A stretch of 64,000 bases of DNA, from contig VGES01000001.1 in NCBI GenBank assembly GCA_016869765.1, positions 124,001 through 188,000 on the forward strand. Reading direction: 5' to 3'. Made by a program: the position numbers and the translations under genes. Source of the stretch: Alphaproteobacteria bacterium (GTDB lineage: Bacteria; Pseudomonadota; Alphaproteobacteria; SHVP01). The notes beneath the pieces were generated by a model. That model was given only the letters and a program-made list of their open reading frames with translations. It had not been told where the DNA came from and ran no database searches. Below are positions 57,867 through 64,000 of the stretch, one piece after another; position 1 is the stretch's first letter, and each line of letters opens with the position of its first letter.

Positions 57867-57885
57867 TAGTACCGAAACGGTACTA
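57867..57885. promoter_or_regulatory. 19-bp palindrome between uppP and gltD, probable operator
   Basis: TAGTACCGAAACGGTACTA has perfect 8-bp arms around AAA. It lies 99 bases upstream of the uppP ATG and 150 bases upstream of the gltD ATG. The form ACCG-N3-CGGT resembles operators of dimeric TetR-type repressors. No cognate regulator gene is adjacent. Confidence 0.6.
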
Positions 57886-57987
57886 CTTTTGATGCTCTCC
57901 TTCCGTTCCGATTCGTGGTGATTTCAAAGCCGAATCAACAACCGAGAAATATGTCAGCATGTAGGACCTTTATGCTTGCACGGGGTT

Positions 57988-58034
57988 GGGACGGTCGCTA
58001 CGTTGCGACTTCCCCGCTTCGCAAGGGCCGTCCC
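57988..58034 (+). other. Structured leader of gltD with nested stems ending at the start codon
   Basis: GGGACGG (57988-57994) pairs perfectly with CCGTCCC (58028-58034), which abuts the ATG. Inside, TTGCGA (58003-58008) pairs with TCGCAA (58019-58024). The likely ribosome-binding site AAGGG (58023-58027) lies between the arms. A promoter-like TTGCAC-17-TACGTT (57976-58004) would start inside this structure, so only transcripts from further upstream could fold it fully. Confidence 0.45.
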
Positions 58035-59483
58035 ATGCCCGAGGCCATGCTCAAGTTCGTTTCGGTGGCGCAGCAATACCCGGCCAAGCGCAAGGCCGAG
58101 GCGCGGGCCAGGGATTTCGACGAAATCTACCAGGAGTACGCCCGGGCCAAGGCCGGCGAACAGGCGAGCCGCTGTTCGCAGTGCGGGGTCCCGTTCTGTC
58201 AAATTCACTGTCCGCTGCACAACAACATCCCGGACTGGCTGTTGATGACCTCGGAGGGCCGCCTCGAAGAGGCCTACGAACTTTCGTCGGCCACGAACAA
58301 CATGCCCGAAATCTGCGGGCGGATTTGTCCGCAGGACCGCCTGTGCGAGGGCAACTGCGTGATCGAGAAAGGATTCGAATCGGTCACGATCGGCTCGATC
58401 GAGCGATTCATTACCGATACCGCCTTTGCCCAAGGCTGGGTGAAACCGCCACGGCCGCGTCAGGAGCGCGAGCAGTCGGTCGGCATCGTTGGCGCCGGTC
58501 CTGCCGGATTGGCTGCGGCCGAAGAGTTGCGCCGGCACGGCTATCAGGTCCACGTCTACGACCGTTACGACCGTGTCGGCGGTCTGCTGGTGTATGGCAT
58601 CCCGAACTTCAAGCTCGAGAAGCAGATCGTGCAACGCCGCGCCAAGTTGCTGAGCGACGGCGGCGTCACCTTTCATCTCGACTGCGAGGTCGGGCGCGAT
58701 GTGACCCTCGCAGACCTCCGCGCACGCCATGCCGCGGTGCTGATCGCGACGGGCGTCTACAAGTCGCGCGACATCGCGATTCCCGGGGCGGGCCTGGGCA
58801 ACATCATTCAGGCGATGACCTATCTCACGGCCTCCAACCGCATCGGTTTGGGCGATCGTGTTCCGGAATTCGAATCGGGCGCCCTTAACGCCGAAGGCAA
58901 GCGCATCGTCGTGTTGGGCGGTGGCGACACCGCCATGGACTGCGTGCGCACGGCGATCCGGCAGGGGGCAAAGTCGGTCAAATGTCTCTACCGGCGCGAT
59001 CGCAAGAATATGCCGGGCTCGATGCGCGAGGTGAGCCACGCCGAAGAGGAGGGTGTCGCGTTCACGTGGCTCGTCGCGCCAGAGGCTTACACCGGGGACA
59101 CGATCGTCAAGGGCGTGCGGGCGGTGCGTATGCGCTTGGGGGCGCCCGATGCCACCGGTCGCCAAACTCCCGAAGAAGTCCCCAACTCGGCGCATGTCGT
59201 GAAAGCCGATCTCGTCATCAAAGCGCTCGGATTCGATCCCGAGGACCTGCCAGTTCAGTTCGCGCAAGCGGACCTCAAGGTCACCGGCTGGGGCACCGCG
59301 GCGATCGACTTCCGCAGCAAGATGACCAATCTCGACGGCGTTTTTGCCGCCGGGGACATCGTGCGCGGCGCCTCCCTCGTCGTTTGGGCGGTCCGCGACG
59401 GACGCGACGCGGCCGAAAGCATGCATCGATACATCCAGGCCAAGGCAGCAGCTGAGGCCAAGCCGCTGGCCCAGGCCTCCTAG
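58035..59483 (+). CDS. gltD: Glutamate synthase small subunit
   Basis: GltD of 482 residues passes electrons from NADPH to the large subunit. I use the ATG at 58035 (MPEAMLKFVSVAQQYP); upstream in-frame residues are not family-like. Two cysteine clusters for 4Fe-4S centres are CSQCGVPFCQIHCPLHNN and CGRICPQDRLCEGNC. The FAD loop is IVGAGPAGLAAAEELR and the NADPH loop is VLGGGDTAMDC. GDIVRGASLVVWAVRDGR near the end contacts FAD. It precedes gltB by 12 bases. Confidence 0.96.
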   Translation: MPEAMLKFVSVAQQYPAKRKAEARARDFDEIYQEYARAKAGEQASRCSQCGVPFCQIHCPLHNNIPDWLLMTSEGRLEEAYELSSATNNMPEICGRICPQDRLCEGNCVIEKGFESVTIGSIERFITDTAFAQGWVKPPRPRQEREQSVGIVGAGPAGLAAAEELRRHGYQVHVYDRYDRVGGLLVYGIPNFKLEKQIVQRRAKLLSDGGVTFHLDCEVGRDVTLADLRARHAAVLIATGVYKSRDIAIPGAGLGNIIQAMTYLTASNRIGLGDRVPEFESGALNAEGKRIVVLGGGDTAMDCVRTAIRQGAKSVKCLYRRDRKNMPGSMREVSHAEEEGVAFTWLVAPEAYTGDTIVKGVRAVRMRLGAPDATGRQTPEEVPNSAHVVKADLVIKALGFDPEDLPVQFAQADLKVTGWGTAAIDFRSKMTNLDGVFAAGDIVRGASLVVWAVRDGRDAAESMHRYIQAKAAAEAKPLAQAS

Positions 59484-59495
59484 GAGGGCGTGTCC

Positions 59496-62400
59496 ATGAC
59501 CACCGACATCGCGGCGAACGACGCCCAGGCCCTCGTCGCGCGTTATCGCGCCAACGCCGAACATCTGACGCGTAAGGGTCTCTATGATCCAGCGAACGAA
59601 CACGACGCATGCGGCGTCGGCTTCGTCGCCTCGATCGACGGCAAACCGCGTCGCGAAATCGTCGAGGCGGGGATCGCCGCGCTCAAGGCGGTTTGGCATC
59701 GCGGCGCCGTCGGGGCTGACGGCAAGACCGGCGACGGTGCCGGCATTCACGTCCAAATCCCGCAGGACTTCTTCAAGCGCCACATCAGCCGTTCGGGGCG
59801 CACGGCGTCGAAGGGGCTGCTCGCCGTCGGGCAGGTGTTCCTGCCGCGGACGGACTTTGCCGCTCAGGAGATCTGTCGTCAGATCGTCGAAGGCGAAATC
59901 CTGCGCTTCGGTCACCGCATCTATGGCTGGCGCCAAGTGCCGGTGAACACGGCGTTCGTCGGAGCGACGGCCAATGTCACCCGGCCCGAGATCGAACAGA
60001 TCATGATCGCCAACGGCCGTGGGGCGTCGGAGGAGGACTTCGAGCGCGACCTCTACATCATTCGCCGGCGCATCGAACGGCGGGTGCTGGAGGCCCACGT
60101 CCGCGGCTTCTACATCTGCTCGCTGTCGTGTCGCTCGATCATTTACAAGGGCATGTTCCTGGCCGAGCAGCTCACCAACTTCTACCCCGACTTGCTCGAC
60201 GTCAGTTTCGTGTCGAGTTTTGCGATCTACCACCAGCGCTATTCGACCAACACCTTCCCGACGTGGGAGTTGGCTCAGCCGTTCCGCATGCTCGCGCACA
60301 ACGGCGAGATCAATACCCTCAAGGGCAACGTCAACTGGATGCGCAGCCACGAGATTCGCATGGCCTCGGATGCGTTCGGTGACTACAGCCAGGACGTGAA
60401 GCCGATCGTCCAGTCTGGCGGCTCGGATTCGGCCAATCTCGACAACGTGTTCGAGGTGCTGGTCCGCGCCGGTCGCGACGCCCCGACGGTCAAGACGTTG
60501 TTGATCCCGGAGAGCTGGGCCAACCGCACGACGATGCCCGAGACCTGGCGGGCGATGTACGCCTACTCGAATTCGGTCATTGAGCCCTGGGACGGCCCCG
60601 CGGGGATCGCGGCGACCGACGGTCGCTGGGTGATCGGCGGCATGGATCGCAACGGCCTCCGGCCCATGCGTTACACGCTGACGCGCGACAATCTGATCTT
60701 CGTCGGCTCTGAGACCGGCATGGTGCCGATCGACGAGGCCCGGATCCTCGAAAAGGGTCGCGTCGGACCAGGACAGATGATCGCGGTCGACTTGGCCGAG
60801 GGCCGTTTCTATCGCGACCGCGAGATCAAGGATCGGCTCGCCTCCGCCCATCCCTACCAGGAGTGGGTCAAGGGCATCGTCAATATGACGAAACGCGTGG
60901 CCGCGTCGGCCGAGCCGCCCGCGATCGATCGCGACGAACTACGTCGCCGCCAGGTCTGCGTCGGGCACAGCGTCGAAGACCTCGAACTGATCCTCCACCC
61001 GATGGCGGAGGGCGGCAAGGAAGCGACCGGCTCGATGGGCGACGACACGCCGATCGCGGTGCTTTCGCGCGGTTATCGCGGCCTGCATCACTACTTCCGT
61101 CAGCAGTTCAGCCAGGTCACCAATCCGCCGATCGATTCCCTGCGCGAACGGCGCGTGATGAGCCTGAACACGCGGCTCGGCAACCTCGGCAACGTGCTCG
61201 ACCAAGACGCCGAACAGACGCGCATTCTGCTGCTCGAGTCGCCGGTCATGACATCCGGGGAGTGGCTGGGCTTGCGCGCGCATCTCGGCACCGCCGCCGT
61301 GACTTTCGACTGTACCTTCGACGTCGAGCGGGAGACCCTGCGCCAAGCCATCACGCGCGTGCGGGAGCAGGCCGAGGATGCCGTGCGGCGCGGGCCGGTC
61401 CACCTGTTCCTGACCGACGAGAATATCTCGGCGCAACGTGCCCCGATCCCCGCCATCCTTGCTGTGGGCGGCGTCCACCAGCACCTCATCGGTCAAGGGC
61501 TGCGCACGTTCACCTCGATCAACGTACGCTCCTCGGAGTGCCTCGATGTGCACTACTTCGCCGTGCTGATCGGCGTCGGCGCTACGACGGTGAACGCGGT
61601 TCTGGCCGAGCAGGCGATCGCCGATCGCCAGCGTCGCGCCCTGCTGGGCAAGGCCGATCTCAAGACGTCTCTGCAGCGCTATCGCGAGGCGATCGACGCC
61701 GGACTCCTGAAGATCATGTCGAAGATGGGCATCGCGGTCGTCTCGTCCTACCGCGGCGGCTACAACTTCGAGGCGGTCGGTTTGTCGCGCACTCTGGTCG
61801 CGGAATTCTTCCCGGGGATGCCGTCCCGCATCTCTGGTATCGGTCTGCCAGGGGTCGAAAAGGCGGTGGTCGAGCAGCATGCCAAGGCCTATCGCTCCGA
61901 TGTCGTGACGCTGCCCGTCGGCGGCCTCTATCGCTACCGCAACCGGGGCGAAGCGCACGCGTTCGAGGGGCGCCTGATCCATCTGTTGCAGTCGGCGGTC
62001 GCCAAGGACTCCTACGGCATCTACAAGAACTACTCGCAGGCGGTCCGCGACATGCCGCCGGTGAGCATCCGCGACCTCCTCGACTTCCAGTCGGACCGGA
62101 CCGCGATTTCGGAGGACGATGTCGAGTCGATCACCGAGATCCGCAAACGCTTCGTGACCGGCGCGATGTCCTTGGGTGCATTGTCGCCCGAGGCGCACGA
62201 AACGCTGGCGATCGCGATGAACCGCATCGGTGCCAAGTCGGATTGCGGCGAAGGGGGCGAAGACCCGGCGCGCTTCAAGCCGCGGCCGAATGGCGATTCG
62301 GGCAACTCCGAGATCAAGCAGATCGCTTCGGGGCGCTTCGGCGTCACGGCCGAGTACCTGAACAACTGCTCGGAGATCGAGATCAAGATCGCGCAGGGCG

Positions 62401-64000
62401 CGAAGCCGGGTGAGGGTGGCCAGCTTCCCGGAACCAAGGTCTCGGCGCTCATCGCGCGCCTGCGGCATTCGACGCCCGGGGTTACGTTGATCTCGCCACC
62501 GCCGCATCACGATATCTACTCGATCGAAGACCTGGCGCAGTTGATCTACGACCTGAAACAGATCAACCCCAAGGCTCTGGTCAACGTGAAGCTGGTCGCC
62601 GAGGCCGGCATCGGCACGATCGCGGCCGGGGTGGCCAAGGCCAAGGCCGACGTGATCATGATTTCGGGCCATTCCGGCGGGACCGGGGCATCGCCGCAGT
62701 CCTCGATCAAGTACGCCGGGGTGCCCTGGGAAATGGGTCTCACCGAGGTCAATCAGGTGCTGACCCTCAACCGCCTGCGTCACCGCGTGAAGTTGCGCAC
62801 GGACGGTGGCATCAAGACCGGACGCGATGTCGTCATGGCCGCCATGATGGGCGCCGAGGAATACGGCATCGGCACCGCCGGCCTGATCGCCATGGGCTGC
62901 ATCATGGTCCGGCAATGCCACTCCAACACCTGTCCGGTCGGGGTATGCACCCAGCGCGAAGACCTGCGTGAGAAGTTCGAGGGCACGCCGGAGAAGGTCG
63001 TCAATCTCGTGACGTTCATCGCCCAGGAGGTGCGCGAGATCTTGGCGGGCCTCGGCTATCGCGCGCTGGCCGATGTGATCGGTCGAACCGACCTCTTGCA
63101 TCAGGTCAGCCGCGGGGCGTCGCACTTGGACGACCTCGATTTGAACCCGCTGCTGGTGCAAGCCGACCCGGGGGATCTGCCGCGGGTGTTCACGGTCGAG
63201 GGCCGCAACGAAGTGCCCGACACGCTCGACGCCCAGATGATCAAGGATGCGTCCGAAGTGCTCGATCGTGGGCAGAAGATGCAGTTCGCCTACAACATGC
63301 GGAACACGCAGCGCGCCATCGGCACGCGGTTTTCTTCGATGCTGGTACGGCGCTTCGGGCCCGACGGCCTGAAGCCGGGCCACATCACGGTGCGCCTGCG
63401 TGGTTCCGCCGGACAGTCGCTCGGCGCGTTCGCGGTCAAAGGGCTCAAGCTCGAAGTGTTCGGCGATGCCAACGACTATGTCGGCAAGGGGTTGTCGGGC
63501 GGCACGATCGTCGTCCGGCCCTACCCGTCATCGCCGCTCAAGAGCAACGAAAACACGATCGTCGGCAACACCGTGCTCTACGGTGCGACATCCGGGAAGC
63601 TCTACGCCGCGGGCCAGGCCGGCGAACGTTTCGCGGTGCGCAACTCGGGTGCCCAGGCCGTGGTCGAAGGTTGCGGCGCCAATGGCTGTGAATACATGAC
63701 CGGCGGCACGGTCGTGATCCTCGGGCCGGTCGGCGACAACTTCGCTGCCGGCATGACCGGGGGCATGGCGTTCGTCTATGACCGCGACGGCATGTTCGAG
63801 AAGCGCGTCAACGGCGAGCACGTGCACTTTCAGCGCGTTCAGTCTTCGCACTGGGATTACGTCTGCCACAAGCTGGTCGAGCAGCATATCAAGGAGACGC
63901 AGTCGGCGTTCGCCGAAGATCTGCTCATCCATTGGGACCTCGAAGTCGGAAAATTCTGGCAGGTCGTGCCGCGGGAGGTCATCGACAAGCTCGAAGCGCC
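59496..64000 (+). CDS. gltB: Glutamate synthase large subunit (3' truncated by window edge)
   Basis: NADPH-GOGAT alpha subunit; 1501 codons are visible and the frame stays open to the edge, so it is missing from the ORF track. AGGAGGG lies seven bases before the ATG. A propeptide of 38 residues precedes the N-terminal nucleophile C39 in HDACGVGFV, the glutaminase cysteine. The central and FMN domains include MSLGALSPEAHETLA, GEGGEDPARF and ISGHSGGTGASPQSS. The 3Fe-4S cluster ligands C1135, C1141 and C1146 (C-x5-C-x4-C) are present. The C-terminal beta-helix begins after about 1250. The visible end, WQVVPREVIDKLEAP, is close to the natural C-terminus. Confidence 0.97.
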   Translation, partial: MTTDIAANDAQALVARYRANAEHLTRKGLYDPANEHDACGVGFVASIDGKPRREIVEAGIAALKAVWHRGAVGADGKTGDGAGIHVQIPQDFFKRHISRSGRTASKGLLAVGQVFLPRTDFAAQEICRQIVEGEILRFGHRIYGWRQVPVNTAFVGATANVTRPEIEQIMIANGRGASEEDFERDLYIIRRRIERRVLEAHVRGFYICSLSCRSIIYKGMFLAEQLTNFYPDLLDVSFVSSFAIYHQRYSTNTFPTWELAQPFRMLAHNGEINTLKGNVNWMRSHEIRMASDAFGDYSQDVKPIVQSGGSDSANLDNVFEVLVRAGRDAPTVKTLLIPESWANRTTMPETWRAMYAYSNSVIEPWDGPAGIAATDGRWVIGGMDRNGLRPMRYTLTRDNLIFVGSETGMVPIDEARILEKGRVGPGQMIAVDLAEGRFYRDREIKDRLASAHPYQEWVKGIVNMTKRVAASAEPPAIDRDELRRRQVCVGHSVEDLELILHPMAEGGKEATGSMGDDTPIAVLSRGYRGLHHYFRQQFSQVTNPPIDSLRERRVMSLNTRLGNLGNVLDQDAEQTRILLLESPVMTSGEWLGLRAHLGTAAVTFDCTFDVERETLRQAITRVREQAEDAVRRGPVHLFLTDENISAQRAPIPAILAVGGVHQHLIGQGLRTFTSINVRSSECLDVHYFAVLIGVGATTVNAVLAEQAIADRQRRALLGKADLKTSLQRYREAIDAGLLKIMSKMGIAVVSSYRGGYNFEAVGLSRTLVAEFFPGMPSRISGIGLPGVEKAVVEQHAKAYRSDVVTLPVGGLYRYRNRGEAHAFEGRLIHLLQSAVAKDSYGIYKNYSQAVRDMPPVSIRDLLDFQSDRTAISEDDVESITEIRKRFVTGAMSLGALSPEAHETLAIAMNRIGAKSDCGEGGEDPARFKPRPNGDSGNSEIKQIASGRFGVTAEYLNNCSEIEIKIAQGAKPGEGGQLPGTKVSALIARLRHSTPGVTLISPPPHHDIYSIEDLAQLIYDLKQINPKALVNVKLVAEAGIGTIAAGVAKAKADVIMISGHSGGTGASPQSSIKYAGVPWEMGLTEVNQVLTLNRLRHRVKLRTDGGIKTGRDVVMAAMMGAEEYGIGTAGLIAMGCIMVRQCHSNTCPVGVCTQREDLREKFEGTPEKVVNLVTFIAQEVREILAGLGYRALADVIGRTDLLHQVSRGASHLDDLDLNPLLVQADPGDLPRVFTVEGRNEVPDTLDAQMIKDASEVLDRGQKMQFAYNMRNTQRAIGTRFSSMLVRRFGPDGLKPGHITVRLRGSAGQSLGAFAVKGLKLEVFGDANDYVGKGLSGGTIVVRPYPSSPLKSNENTIVGNTVLYGATSGKLYAAGQAGERFAVRNSGAQAVVEGCGANGCEYMTGGTVVILGPVGDNFAAGMTGGMAFVYDRDGMFEKRVNGEHVHFQRVQSSHWDYVCHKLVEQHIKETQSAFAEDLLIHWDLEVGKFWQVVPREVIDKLEA

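Noticed and set aside
57954-60851. 965-residue ORF on the minus strand opposite gltD-gltB
   Set aside because: It is codon-aligned antisense to two certain genes; GC-rich codon use leaves few stops in the opposite frame. The translation is Arg/Asp/His-rich and has no domains.
60863-62413. 516-residue plus-strand ORF inside gltB
   Set aside because: Out-of-frame shadow with an extreme arginine content; gltB itself is open across this span but is missing from the track because it has no stop in the window.
60939-63383. 814-residue minus-strand ORF opposite gltB
   Set aside because: Same mirror effect as above; gltB motifs on the plus strand are unambiguous.

Overview
The window is a dense, GC-rich (roughly 63-65% by eye) stretch of an alphaproteobacterial chromosome. 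The gene order is typical of that class: pckA divergent from chvI-chvG-hprK-rapZ-EIIA(Man)-ptsH with ahcY behind; tsaE-amgK-murU-addB-addA-trxA; pyrF-trpF-trpB-trpA-accD-folC; aroA-cmk-rpsA-sppA-ihfB-lapA; kdsD-lptC-lptA-lptB-rpoN with ptsN. The MLKF-type GltD N-terminus and the general gene content suggest a Rhodospirillales-like organism, but that placement is an inference. No phage, integrase, insertion sequence or CRISPR array was seen.

Layout. 1-9.9 kb: the 3' end of polA, a SAM methyltransferase, a module of two tandem paralogous FAD oxidoreductases with an SDR, a small orphan gene, motB and a motA broken by one extra base, then pckA and a HugZ-like protein. 10-15.9 kb: the ChvI/ChvG two-component system joined to HPr kinase, RapZ, EIIA-Man and HPr, followed by S-adenosylhomocysteinase with an 18-bp palindrome in its promoter region. 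16-24.9 kb: a run of genes with ATGA overlaps linking tRNA t6A formation (tsaE), cell-wall sugar salvage (amgK, murU) and the AddAB recombination nuclease, ending in trxA. 25-36.3 kb: minus-strand housekeeping genes (folate, fatty acid, tryptophan, pyrimidine, IHF, SppA, ribosomal protein S1, CMP kinase, EPSP synthase). 36.4-45 kb: the most accessory part, with a tRNA-Ala, a secreted intradiol dioxygenase, a secreted TPR-CHAT protease-like protein, a redoxin/2OG-oxygenase fusion, a double VOC protein, an orphan cyclic-nucleotide-binding protein, AzlCD, ArfB and a DUF1007/NicO metal exporter or importer pair. 46-64 kb: gamma carbonic anhydrase, Hsp20-DUF1150 under a likely RpoH promoter, a membrane-tethered M23 protein, ptsN, rpoN, the Lpt/KdsD lipopolysaccharide operon, RNase D, tRNA-Leu, an NDUFA9-like protein, UppP, and gltD-gltB (gltB runs off the end).

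How they work together. Two ends of a nitrogen/sugar PTS control circuit are present (HprK, HPr and EIIA-Man at 12-14 kb; EIIA-Ntr beside rpoN at 50 kb), with no EI or PtsP in view. Envelope functions recur: ChvGI, Lpt, UppP, MurU/AmgK, M23, LapA. I do not see a gene cluster that is clearly a wholly new system. The best leads are the CHAT/redoxin-2OG/dioxygenase neighbourhood, the frameshifted motA, the double-length LptA, the tRNA-Leu gene whose upstream flank is a perfect inverted copy of its own D-arm, and two strong palindromes in control regions. No gene-free gap exceeds 300 bases; the longest are 57769-58034 and 49754-49982, and both hold regulatory sequence described below.
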